A stretch of DNA of 57,183 nucleotides from Paracoccaceae bacterium (lineage in GTDB: Bacteria > Pseudomonadota > Alphaproteobacteria > Rhodobacterales > Rhodobacteraceae): the NCBI GenBank assembly GCA_027484915.1, contig JAIXSA010000021.1:1-57183 (forward strand). The letters run 5' to 3'. Position numbers and translations under genes: made by a program. The notes beneath the pieces were generated by a model, which was not told the origin of the DNA, searched no databases, and worked only from the letters and a program-made list of their open reading frames with translations. The stretch's first letter is position 1. Every line of letters starts with the position of its first letter. Of this stretch, positions 16,976 through 24,776 are shown one piece after another.

Positions 16976-18552
16976 GCGCTTGCGCGTTCGGGACGCGCCT
17001 CCAGAAGGGCCGCGATCTCGCCCCGCACGGCGGGACGGTCACAGCCGGTCAGCGCCAGAAGCGTGCGCCGGTAGAGGATGTCGTCGACGCCGCCAACTCG
17101 TTCGGTCGCGGCGATATGCCGGATCTCCTCACGCGCATAACCCGGCGCGCTTGACAGCATCGTCTCCCCCCGTTCGCGCAGCGTCGCCACGTAGGTCTCT
17201 GCCCGCGTGCCATAACGCTGCAGCAGGACCTCTGCCCGCGCCTCGCTGATCCCGCCCCGTCGGGCAAGCCCGGCAATGTACACCCTCCAGACCGCTGGCT
17301 TGGGGAAGTCCTTTCCGCCGCCGATGGCCAGGCCCGCAGTCGAGACGGTCCGCGCCCGCCCCAGCCCAGCCAGCACGCGGTCCGCCGCCAGTTCCGAAAA
17401 GGCCCGGAAGGTCGTCCACTTGCCTCCGATCAGGCAATGCACCGGCACCTCGGTTCCCGGCAAGGCCAGCGTCACGATGGAATGGTCCCGCGTCACCGCG
17501 CCCACGTCTCCCCCGGCACGCGGCAGGGGCCGGACGCCGCAGAAGCGGTGCACGATCTGGCTGGTCAGCACCGGAATATCCGGGAAGACCTCGGCCACCG
17601 CCGCGCAAAGATAGGCCTCCTCGTCCTCGCTGCAGCGCGCCGTATCCGGGTCGTCCTGTGCAAGGTCCGTGGCGCCCACCAGCACTTTGCCCTGGAATGG
17701 ATACAGCAGGTTCACCCGCCCGTCCGGCGTCCCGAAATAGACCATCCGACCATCCAGCGCGCGCAGCAGCGTCGGGTTGTCCACGATCAAATGCGACCCC
17801 CGGCTTCCACCCATCAACCGGCTCTGGATCCCCAGCCGCGCGTTCACCGCGTCGATCCAGGCCCCACCAGCGTTGATCACGACCTTTGCCCTCGCCTCGG
17901 CCACCTCGCCTGAGGCGCGCCGCCAGCGCAGGACACCGGCGTCGCAGCCCAAGAGTTCCAGATGAGTCTCGACGCGCGCCCCGGGGTTCGCTGCCTCGCC
18001 GTCCAGCACCAACTCCAGCCCCAGCCGCTCAGCATGGGTGATGTGGCCTTCGTAATAGACGCCTGCCCCGGTGATCCCCGCCGCAACGTCGGGCATCATC
18101 CGCTGCAGGGCACCCCGCCGCAGCATCCGCGACGCCGGCATCGACCGCAGTGCCCGCCCATAAAGATCGTAAAGCCGCAGGCCCAGCGCCGTGATCAAGA
18201 ACCCCCGGTCGTTCAACCGGGCCTTTACCCCCAGGAACCGCAGCACCGAGCCTACGACGCCCCCCCAGGTCGACCGCACCGGAACCACACATTCCAAGGG
18301 CTGCACATAATGCGGCGCGGTCGCCAGCAGCATGTTGCGCTCGGTCAGCGACTCTTTCACTAGCCGGAATTCGCCCATCTCAAGGTACTTCAGCCCGCCA
18401 TGCATCAGGCGCGACGACGCCGCCGAGGCCCCCTGGCAGATGTCCCCCCGCTCCAGCATCAGGACGCGGACCCCCTGCAAGGCGAGATCGCGGAAGGTGC
18501 CGCAGCCGTTGATCCCGGCGCCCAAAATCATGACTTCGACCTCTTCAGGCAT
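16972..18552 (-). CDS. FAD-dependent glycerol-3-phosphate dehydrogenase-like enzyme (GlpD/EryB family)
   Basis: This 526-residue flavoprotein has the N-terminal FAD motif GAGINGCG and the GlpD signature SSRLMHGGLKYLE. VRPLPRAGG and a conserved VHCLIGGKWTTFRAFSE appear in the C-terminal half, which also has the small helical domain of GlpD (RYGTRAETYV, ERVGGVDDILYRRT). It would oxidise a polyol phosphate at the membrane and pass electrons to quinone. In Brucella, the relative EryB acts on erythritol phosphate, which fits the EryD-like regulator next door. A plain glycerol-3-phosphate dehydrogenase is possible, but the setting favours a longer or branched polyol phosphate. It overlaps the alcohol dehydrogenase gene upstream by 8 bases and the regulator downstream by 4. 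Confidence 0.88.
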   Translation of the reverse strand: MPEEVEVMILGAGINGCGTFRDLALQGVRVLMLERGDICQGASAASSRLMHGGLKYLEMGEFRLVKESLTERNMLLATAPHYVQPLECVVPVRSTWGGVVGSVLRFLGVKARLNDRGFLITALGLRLYDLYGRALRSMPASRMLRRGALQRMMPDVAAGITGAGVYYEGHITHAERLGLELVLDGEAANPGARVETHLELLGCDAGVLRWRRASGEVAEARAKVVINAGGAWIDAVNARLGIQSRLMGGSRGSHLIVDNPTLLRALDGRMVYFGTPDGRVNLLYPFQGKVLVGATDLAQDDPDTARCSEDEEAYLCAAVAEVFPDIPVLTSQIVHRFCGVRPLPRAGGDVGAVTRDHSIVTLALPGTEVPVHCLIGGKWTTFRAFSELAADRVLAGLGRARTVSTAGLAIGGGKDFPKPAVWRVYIAGLARRGGISEARAEVLLQRYGTRAETYVATLRERGETMLSSAPGYAREEIRHIAATERVGGVDDILYRRTLLALTGCDRPAVRGEIAALLEARPERASA

Positions 18553-19582
18553 CTGCGATCGCCACCTTCATCGCCGCCCCACTCTCCGCCATCGAGAATG
18601 CGGCATCGACTTCGGCAAGGCCATAGCGATGCGTGATCATGTCACGCACTTCGATCCGCCCGTCGGCAATCATGTGCAGCGCATCCTCGTAATCCTTGCG
18701 CGACAGGCCGAAGGCACCGGTCAGGCGCAGCTCTTCATAATGGATCGCGTTGACGTCCAGATTGCCCGTCTCGCCCTTTGAAAATCCTGCGAACAGGCTG
18801 ACCCGTCCGCCCTTGGCGGCCAGACCGACGGCCTGCGACGCCAGCGCCGGGATGCCGATGGCGCAGATCACCACGTCAGCCCCCAGTCCCCGGGTCTCGG
18901 CCCGCACCGCCTGGCGCAGGTCACCGGCGTTGGGGTCGATCACCACATCCGCACCCGCCGCAAGCGCCGCCTCGCGCCGCCCGGCATTGGGCTCGGACAC
19001 GATCACCCGCGAAGCGCCGCGCAGTCGCGCCAGCTTCACATGCAGCGTCCCGATCGGCCCCGCGCCCAGGATCACGACCGAATCCCCCAGCCTCAGCCCG
19101 ACCTTGTTCTGTCCATTCAGGACACAGGCAAGGGGCTCGACCAGCGCGGCCTCCTCGTGGCTGACGCGCTCCGGCAGCAGATGGACGTTCCCCAGTTCCA
19201 CCGCGCGGGCGGGAATGCGGATGAACTCGGCAAAGGCCCCGTCGATCTCGTAGCCGATTGCCTGCAGGTCCGGGCACAGGTTCTCGCGCCCCCGCTGGCA
19301 CTGCGGGCAGTGACCGCAGGGAATCGCCGGGCACACACCGACGCGCTGGCCAGGCCGGAAGGGCGACGGTCCGTGGGTCGAGACCACCTCGCCCGAGAAT
19401 TCGTGCCCGATGATCGATGGATAGCGGATGCCCGTCGTCTTCCGCCCGCGATAGACGCGAATGTCGGTTCCACAGATGGTGGCGGCCCTGACGCGCAGCA
19501 GCAGGTCTCCGGCCTCGGTCACGGGATCGGCCGCAACATCCAGTTGCATCCGGTTCGGGGCATGGAGAATTGCAGCCTTCAC
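18545..19582 (-). CDS. Zinc-dependent medium-chain polyol/alcohol dehydrogenase
   Basis: This is a 345-residue enzyme of the sorbitol/threonine dehydrogenase group. Catalytic zinc ligands are Cys37 (ATICGTD) and His60-Glu61 (IIGHEF). The structural zinc site reads PCGHCPQCQRGRENLC, and the cofactor fold has ILGAGPIGTLH. I start it at a GTG (19582), because GGGAGG lies just upstream and the product then begins VKAAILHAPN, the normal family N-terminus; the longer ATG frame would run through the operator repeats. It would oxidise a secondary alcohol of a polyol with NAD(P). It is the first gene of the operon with the GlpD-like enzyme and regulator 1. Confidence 0.9.
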   Translation of the reverse strand: MKAAILHAPNRMQLDVAADPVTEAGDLLLRVRAATICGTDIRVYRGRKTTGIRYPSIIGHEFSGEVVSTHGPSPFRPGQRVGVCPAIPCGHCPQCQRGRENLCPDLQAIGYEIDGAFAEFIRIPARAVELGNVHLLPERVSHEEAALVEPLACVLNGQNKVGLRLGDSVVILGAGPIGTLHVKLARLRGASRVIVSEPNAGRREAALAAGADVVIDPNAGDLRQAVRAETRGLGADVVICAIGIPALASQAVGLAAKGGRVSLFAGFSKGETGNLDVNAIHYEELRLTGAFGLSRKDYEDALHMIADGRIEVRDMITHRYGLAEVDAAFSMAESGAAMKVAIADA

Positions 19583-19600
19583 GTCGGCCTCCCATATGTC

Positions 19601-19617
19601 TTTGCACAATTTGCACA
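19601..19617 (-). promoter_or_regulatory. Tandem TTTGCACA repeats before the alcohol dehydrogenase operon
   Basis: Two copies of TTTGCACA (19601-19608 and 19610-19617) stand 9 bases apart, 18 to 35 bases upstream of the GTG start. Sites this close to a start codon commonly act as operators. GCACAA is shared with the palindrome upstream of the hydrolase gene (1147-1159). A separate hairpin-forming inverted repeat, CACCGA-TCT-TCGGTG, lies at 19638-19652. Confidence 0.5.
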
Positions 19618-19752
19618 TAATTTTTACTTTTGCGCAACACCGATCTTCGGTGATTGCCTGCGGTCCGCTCTCCACCGTTCCGTGCGCGCGGCTTCTGTCC
19701 TAAGGCTGGCGGAAATGGGGGCATCTGCCGCACTTAGGCACGCACAATCATG

Positions 19753-19781
19753 TTGACACTATCGCAAATGTTCATCATTCT
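19753..19781 (+). promoter_or_regulatory. Candidate promoter of the PfkB kinase gene
   Basis: TTGACA (19753-19758) and CATTCT (19776-19781) are separated by 17 bases. The start codon is 24 bases further on, so the leader would be very short. The spacer region contains GCAAATGT, loosely like the TGTGCAAA repeats on the other side of this divergent intergenic region. Confidence 0.45.
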
Positions 19782-19805
19782 GACGGCAGCTAGGGGGAAG
19801 ATGCC

Positions 19806-20753
19806 ATGCGCTACGATTACGTCTCGGTCGGGTTCTACACCTTCGACTGCCTGGGCTGGCCGATCTCCGAAGTCCCGGCGGGCGGTGGCACATCCTTCAT
19901 CCAGGACATCACGATGGCTGTCTCGGGTGCTGCCGGAACAGCCGCCATCGTCGGCGCGAAGCTTGGCCTGAGGACCCTGGCGGTCGGCGGGTACGGCCGC
20001 GACATGATGGGTGACTGGGCCGTGTCGCGGCTGGAAAGCTTCGGCATCGACACCTCCGGCCTGCAGCGGCTTGAGGGCGTTCCAACCTCCTCCTCCATCG
20101 TGCTGACCCGCAAGGACGGCTCGCGCCCCGCGCTGCACGTCAAGGGTGCGACCGGGCATTTCCTTGTTCCGGAAAGCGATTTCGACCGCATCACCGACAC
20201 CCGCGTCTTCCACCTGGGCGGCGTCGGGCTTATGGATGCAATGGATGGTGCGCCGAATGCTTCGATGATGGCCCGTGCCAAGGCGCGGGGCTGCATCACC
20301 ACGGTCGACATCTTCGCCGGCTCGCCTGACGACCTGCCCGACGTGGACGCGGTCCTGCCTTACACCGACTACTTCATCCCCTCGGTCGAGGAAGCCCAGG
20401 CGCTGACCGGGTTAAGCGATCTTGACGACATGGCCACCTTCTTCATGAACCGTGGCGCGGGCGCCTGCATCTTCACCCTCGGCGGCGATGGTGCCTATTA
20501 CCGCGATCGCACTGGCCTGACCTTCCGCATCCCCGCCTTCGCAATCGACGTGGTCTGCACCTGCGGCTGCGGCGACGTGTTCAACGCTGGCTTCGCCACC
20601 GGGCTTCTCAACGGCATGTCACCCCAGGACTCGGTCCGCCTCGCCCAGGCCTCCTCGGCGCTGAACGCCACGGGACTTGGCAGTCAGGCGGGCGTTGTCT
20701 CGCTTCCCGACACGCTGGCCTTCATGAAAACCTGTTCAATGAAGGCCGCATGA
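19806..20753 (+). CDS. PfkB-family sugar/polyol kinase
   Basis: This 315-residue protein follows the ribokinase/PfkB pattern. It has GGGTSFIQD and an AGTAAIVGAKLGLRT glycine-rich region near the N-terminus, and FTLGGDGAYY before the C-terminal motif. The catalytic signature reads CTCGCGDVFNAGF, where most family members have DTTGAGD(A/S)F; the catalytic Asp is kept, but Cys replaces Ala in the anion hole and the leading Asp is missing. It would phosphorylate the imported or dehydrogenated sugar in the cytoplasm. It is divergent from the alcohol dehydrogenase operon and lies 85 bases upstream of regulator 2, probably in one transcript with it. Confidence 0.88.
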   Translation: MRYDYVSVGFYTFDCLGWPISEVPAGGGTSFIQDITMAVSGAAGTAAIVGAKLGLRTLAVGGYGRDMMGDWAVSRLESFGIDTSGLQRLEGVPTSSSIVLTRKDGSRPALHVKGATGHFLVPESDFDRITDTRVFHLGGVGLMDAMDGAPNASMMARAKARGCITTVDIFAGSPDDLPDVDAVLPYTDYFIPSVEEAQALTGLSDLDDMATFFMNRGAGACIFTLGGDGAYYRDRTGLTFRIPAFAIDVVCTCGCGDVFNAGFATGLLNGMSPQDSVRLAQASSALNATGLGSQAGVVSLPDTLAFMKTCSMKAA

Positions 20754-20792
20754 GCGCACTTGCGAGGCTTCACATAACCTTCCATGCTGCAA

Positions 20793-20823
20793 CAATTGTC
20801 CGGCCCGGCGGCCAACCAATTGT
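20793..20823 (+). promoter_or_regulatory. Paired CAATTGT repeats before regulator 2
   Basis: CAATTGT occurs at 20793-20799 (within the palindrome ACAATTGT) and again at 20817-20823, centres 24 bases apart. This spacing, just upstream of a regulator gene, would suit an autoregulatory site. It may also be chance. Confidence 0.35.
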
Positions 20824-20838
20824 GGATGGGAGTTCAAC

Positions 20839-21786
20839 TTGACGACGGCAGACGTGAACGACGACCTGAAAACCCGGATCGCCTGGCTCTACTATGTCGA
20901 GGGCATGACTCAGGACGAGGTTGCCAATCTTGTGGGCATGAACCGCTCGCGCGTGCTGCGCATTCTCGCCTCCGCCCGGCAGGACGGCACGGTGCAGATC
21001 CGCGTCACCACCCGGATGTCGCGCTGCGTCGAACTTGAACGCGAGCTGGAAAGCCGTTGGAGCTTGACGCGCGCCATCGTCGTCCCCGAGCCGCAGGACC
21101 CCAACCGCCTGCGCGAGATCATCGGGGCCGAAGTCGGCGCCTATATGTCCCAGGCCGTCACACCGAACATGACCGTAGGCCTCGGCTGGGGTAAGACCCT
21201 GACCTCGGGCGTTCCGGCCATCGAACCCCGCGCGTCCGAGGGCGTGAAGATCCTCTCCATGCTAGGCGGCCTGACCCGGGTCAGCTCTATCAACCCGTCC
21301 GAATTCGCCTGGCGCGTCGCAGACCGCCTTTCGGCGGAATGCTACATGATGGCCTCCCCCGTCTATGCGCCCGACGCCCGCACGCGCGAGTCGCTGATGA
21401 ATCACCCCGGCATCGCCGAGGTCTTCAACCGGGCGCAGTCCCTGGACATGGCCGTGCTGTCGGTGGGCGACCTGACGCCGCACTCCGTCTTCTCGGAATA
21501 TGGCCTGCTGACCCGCGACGAGATCGCCTCGCTGGAAGCCGCAGGCGCTGTGGGCGACATCCTCTGCCACTTCATCGACGCCGATGGCAATGTCATCGAC
21601 CACCAGGTGAACAAGCGGGTCGTGGCGGTCGACCCGCTGTCCCTTCGCGGCACCCGGCAGATCGTTCTTGCCTCGGGCGGTTGGCACAAGCTGACGGTGA
21701 TCCGCGCCGCACTGAAACTGCTGCGCCCGACGGTGCTGGTCGTCAACGAACTGGTTGCCGAGCGGCTGGCGATCGAAAGTCGCTAG
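20839..21786 (+). CDS. SorC/DeoR-type sugar-responsive regulator 2
   Basis: This 315-residue regulator is related to regulator 1: helix-turn-helix EGMTQDEVANLVGMNRSRVL near residues 25-45, and the effector domain GLGWGKTLTSGVP, LSMLGGLTRVSS, LASGGWHKLTVIRAAL. The start is a TTG preceded by GGGAG, with a GTG at 20854 as alternative. It follows the kinase gene on the same strand. Two members of one family in a single locus suggest two effectors or two layers of control, for example one for uptake and one for breakdown. Confidence 0.87.
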   Translation: MTTADVNDDLKTRIAWLYYVEGMTQDEVANLVGMNRSRVLRILASARQDGTVQIRVTTRMSRCVELERELESRWSLTRAIVVPEPQDPNRLREIIGAEVGAYMSQAVTPNMTVGLGWGKTLTSGVPAIEPRASEGVKILSMLGGLTRVSSINPSEFAWRVADRLSAECYMMASPVYAPDARTRESLMNHPGIAEVFNRAQSLDMAVLSVGDLTPHSVFSEYGLLTRDEIASLEAAGAVGDILCHFIDADGNVIDHQVNKRVVAVDPLSLRGTRQIVLASGGWHKLTVIRAALKLLRPTVLVVNELVAERLAIESR

Positions 21787-22163
21787 GCTGCCGTTGAGCC
21801 GGTTGCATGGACCGAACGAGCCGTGTTTGTGGACTGCGCTAAACCAAAGAGAGGCTTTGGGCCGCAAGTGGCCCATAGCGATCGCATGACCTTTGCCCTC
21901 GACGAAGCATAGATTTGGCAGACCTTTCGGTAATTCGTGCTGCCGGTAAACACCCTGATGGTGCCTCGCGCACGCGTAACTTGCAATCCCGGCACTAAAC
22001 ATGTTGCCAGTCGCCTGCTCTTCAGGTTGTCGGGGAGGATACCAGCACCCGGCCCGAAGGCGTGTCGCTTTAACAATCGGCTGCGGTGCGATGATCTTGG
22101 CACGCCCCTCCTAGGTCAGCCATCTTTTGATCGAGTATCGAATGCAAGTCGGAAGGACGGGCT
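21787..22163. other. Intergenic stretch between catabolic locus and sulfonate-type operon
   Basis: This 377-base stretch lies between convergent genes. It is less GC-rich than its neighbours and contains no frame with a ribosome binding site or family resemblance. I see no clear hairpin terminator, tRNA or insertion sequence end. It marks the right boundary of the catabolic locus. Confidence 0.5.
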
Positions 22164-22934
22164 TCAGTGCAGCCCGAACTCTGCCATCAGGCGCTTGCGC
22201 ATCATGACGAAGCGGCTTTCACTGCGATCCCTCGGGCGGGGCAGATCAATGTCGATCAGGCGGGGACCGGACGCCTTGTCCCTGGGCAGCACCAGCACCC
22301 GGTCAGCGAGGTAGATCGCCTCTTCCAGGTCATGGGTGACCAGCACCATCGTGACCCGCTCCTCGCGCCAGATGCGGGCCAGTTCCTCTTGCATGGTCAG
22401 CTTCGTCATCGCGTCCAAGGCGCCAAGCGGTTCGTCCAGAAGAAGGATTTCCGGCTGCACCGTCAGCGCCCGCGCGATGCCCACCCGCTGCGCCATGCCG
22501 CCGGAAAGCTGGCGGGGATAGGCCGCCTCGAAATCTGCCAGGCCCACCAGCCGGATGTAATGCCGCGCCCGGGTTTCTGCCTCGGATGGGGTCACACCGC
22601 GGACCGTCAATCCGAAGGCAACGTTGCCCAGGACCGTAAGCCAGGGCAGGAGGCGCGGCTCCTGGAAGATGATCGCGCGTTCGGTGCCCACCCCCTGCAC
22701 AGGGTGGCCGTCGATCAGCACATCGCCCGTGTCCGGCAGGTCCAACCCGGCAAGGATGCGCAGAAGCGTGGTCTTGCCGCAGCCCGAAGGACCGACGATG
22801 GCAAGCGCCTCACCGCTGCGAATCTCCAGGTGCAGGTTGCGCAAGACGTTCAGGCGCTGGCCGTTCAGCGCGAAGGATTTGGAGAGGTCACGAACCGTGA
22901 CCTCTCCGCGGCGGTTGTCCTGCACCACGCCCAT
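22164..22934 (-). CDS. ssuB-like: Sulfonate/taurine-type ABC transporter ATPase
   Basis: This 256-residue ATPase has Walker A GPSGCGKT, Q-loop FQEPRLLPW, signature LSGGMAQR and Walker B LLLDEPLGALD, all typical of the SsuB/TauB/NrtD group. It starts inside the stop of the binding-protein gene (TGATG). It drives import with the permease at 23933. The set lacks an obvious sulfonate-specific feature, so nitrate-, pyrimidine- or other small-molecule uptake of the same family is possible; the flavin monooxygenase upstream favours an organosulfur or similar compound. Confidence 0.9.
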   Translation of the reverse strand: MGVVQDNRRGEVTVRDLSKSFALNGQRLNVLRNLHLEIRSGEALAIVGPSGCGKTTLLRILAGLDLPDTGDVLIDGHPVQGVGTERAIIFQEPRLLPWLTVLGNVAFGLTVRGVTPSEAETRARHYIRLVGLADFEAAYPRQLSGGMAQRVGIARALTVQPEILLLDEPLGALDAMTKLTMQEELARIWREERVTMVLVTHDLEEAIYLADRVLVLPRDKASGPRLIDIDLPRPRDRSESRFVMMRKRLMAEFGLH

Positions 22935-23905
22935 CAGTTGGTGACCCGGGCATCGCCCGTGACGTAGAGGATGTCCTTGGCGACGAGTTTGCCCTTTTCG
23001 ACCGCGCCCTGGCGTTCCAGCACGTCGATCCAGAACTGGATGTCGCGCTCCACCGGCAGCCCGCCTGCGCGCACGCCGTAGCCTGCGAAGAATTGCGCCA
23101 CCTCGGCATTCTCGCCGCGTTCGGCGAGGACTTTGGCGAAGATCGCCTTGGTCTCCTCGGGGTTCTCGCGGGCGTAGTCCAGCGCCTTGACAGAGCCGTC
23201 GACGAAGGCCTTGGCCTCCTCGGGGTGCGCGGCGATCCAGTCACGGCGCAGGACGATGAAGCCGCCCGCGATGTCGCCCAGCACGTCGGTGTCGTCGAAC
23301 ACCGCCCGCAAGCCCCCGTTCTTCAGCGCGGCCCCGGTGAAGGTGGTCTGCCAGTAGCCGAAGGCCGAGATGTCGACCTGTTTCGACCGCAGCACCTGTT
23401 CGAGCTGCGGGCCGGGCACGACGATCAGGTTGGCGCTGTCCTCGGGCAGGCCCTTCTGGTGCAGCGCTTCACGCACGACATAGTCCAAGTGCGCGCCAAG
23501 GGTGTTCACCGCGATGGTCTTGCCGACGATGTCCTCGATCGATTTGATCGGGCTGTCCTCCAGCACGTAGAAGATCGACTGCGCCTCGTCGTTGATCCCG
23601 TTCGAGGGGAAGGCGGCGACGAAGTCGTTGCCCGCAGCGATGGAGTTCAGGACGGCTGCCGTGGCGGCCGAGCCGATTTCCACGCTGCCACCCGACAGCG
23701 CCACCAGCGAGGCGGGGCCGCCTTGGGCGTAGCCGACATTCTCCAGCGTGATGCCGGTGCCGTCGAAGTAGCCCAACTCGGCGGCGAGTTCATAAGCCGA
23801 AAGGCCGCCCTGGCTCGCAAGATAGCGCAGGGTCACGTCGGCGAAGGCGGGGGTCAGGGTCAGGCCAAGGGCGGTCGAAAGCGCGAAGGTGCGGAAGAGT
23901 TTCAT
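22934..23905 (-). CDS. ssuA-like: ABC transporter substrate-binding protein (SsuA/TauA family)
   Basis: The 323-residue product has a signal peptide (MKLFRTFALSTALGLTL, cleavage near PAFA) and the NMT1/SsuA fold: LRYLASQGGLSAYELAAELG, GGSVEIGSAATAAVLN, VGKTIAVNTLGAHLDYVV and a C-terminal helix region. It binds the ligand in the periplasm. The next gene begins inside its stop codon. SsuA proteins of this type bind alkanesulfonates, taurine or related small molecules; the exact ligand is unknown. Confidence 0.88.
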   Translation of the reverse strand: MKLFRTFALSTALGLTLTPAFADVTLRYLASQGGLSAYELAAELGYFDGTGITLENVGYAQGGPASLVALSGGSVEIGSAATAAVLNSIAAGNDFVAAFPSNGINDEAQSIFYVLEDSPIKSIEDIVGKTIAVNTLGAHLDYVVREALHQKGLPEDSANLIVVPGPQLEQVLRSKQVDISAFGYWQTTFTGAALKNGGLRAVFDDTDVLGDIAGGFIVLRRDWIAAHPEEAKAFVDGSVKALDYARENPEETKAIFAKVLAERGENAEVAQFFAGYGVRAGGLPVERDIQFWIDVLERQGAVEKGKLVAKDILYVTGDARVTN

Positions 23906-23932
23906 GGGTCGTTTCCTTTGGGTTGAGGGGGG

Positions 23933-24772
23933 TCAGTGGGTCAGGTCGGCCCAGCGGCACAGACGGCGCTGCAGCGTGACGAGAAGGGCGTTGGCGGTCA
24001 GGCCAAGCGCGGCAAGGAGAAGGATCGCCGCGAACATCTGCGGGATCTGGAAGTTGTACTGGGCGTTCATCACCTGGAACCCCAGGCCCTTGTTCGCCCC
24101 GATCATCTCGGCCGCGATCAGTAGGAGAAGCGCGGTGGTGGCCGACAGGCGCAGGCCCACGAAGATCGACGGCACGCTGGCGGGAAGGACCACGCGGCGG
24201 AAGATCGTGGTGCGGCTGGCACCGAAGGTCGCCGCCATCTCGATCAGTTTGCGGTCCACTTCCTTGACCCCGCCGATGGTGGCAAGAAGGATCGGAAACA
24301 GCGTCGCCCAGAAGATCACGAAGACTTTGGACGCCTCGCCCAGTCCCAGAAGCAGGATGAACACCGGGTACAGCGCCAGCGCCGAGGTCTGGCGGAAGAA
24401 CTGCAGGATCGGGTCCAGCGCCTGTTCGACCGCGCGGATCTGGCCCATGAAAAGGCCCAGCGGGATCGCAAGCCCCACGGCGGCGGTGAAGGCGATGCCG
24501 GATCGTTGCAGGCTGATCGCGATGTCATCCAGAAGCGCGCCGCTGGTCAGGCCTTGCCAGAGGGCGGAGAGGATCGCGTCAAGGGGCGGGAAGACGGTGG
24601 GGTTGATCCACCCTTGGGTCGACCCGATCTGCCAGACGGCAAGGAACCCGGCCAGCAGGCCATAGCGGCGCAGGACGTTCTGGGCCGTTGCAACCCCCCG
24701 GCGCAGGATCGCCGCGCCGGGGGGGACTTCGACAGAGACCGCAGGGGAGGAGTCGAGGCTCTGGAAGGTCAT
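23933..24772 (-). CDS. ssuC-like: ABC transporter permease (SsuC family)
   Basis: This 279-residue membrane protein has about six spans and the EAA loop region (EMAATFGASRTTIFRRVVLP) of SsuC/TauC permeases. The start at 24772 is preceded by GGAG and lies 4 bases downstream of the monooxygenase stop; the open frame reaches further upstream but would overlap that gene. It pairs with the ATPase at 22164 and the binding protein at 22934. Confidence 0.88.
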   Translation of the reverse strand: MTFQSLDSSPAVSVEVPPGAAILRRGVATAQNVLRRYGLLAGFLAVWQIGSTQGWINPTVFPPLDAILSALWQGLTSGALLDDIAISLQRSGIAFTAAVGLAIPLGLFMGQIRAVEQALDPILQFFRQTSALALYPVFILLLGLGEASKVFVIFWATLFPILLATIGGVKEVDRKLIEMAATFGASRTTIFRRVVLPASVPSIFVGLRLSATTALLLLIAAEMIGANKGLGFQVMNAQYNFQIPQMFAAILLLAALGLTANALLVTLQRRLCRWADLTH

Positions 24773-24776
24773 GGGT

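Noticed and set aside
21783-22314. Short open frames in the gap after regulator 2
   Set aside because: No family resemblance, no ribosome binding sites; the frames on the two strands overlap each other.
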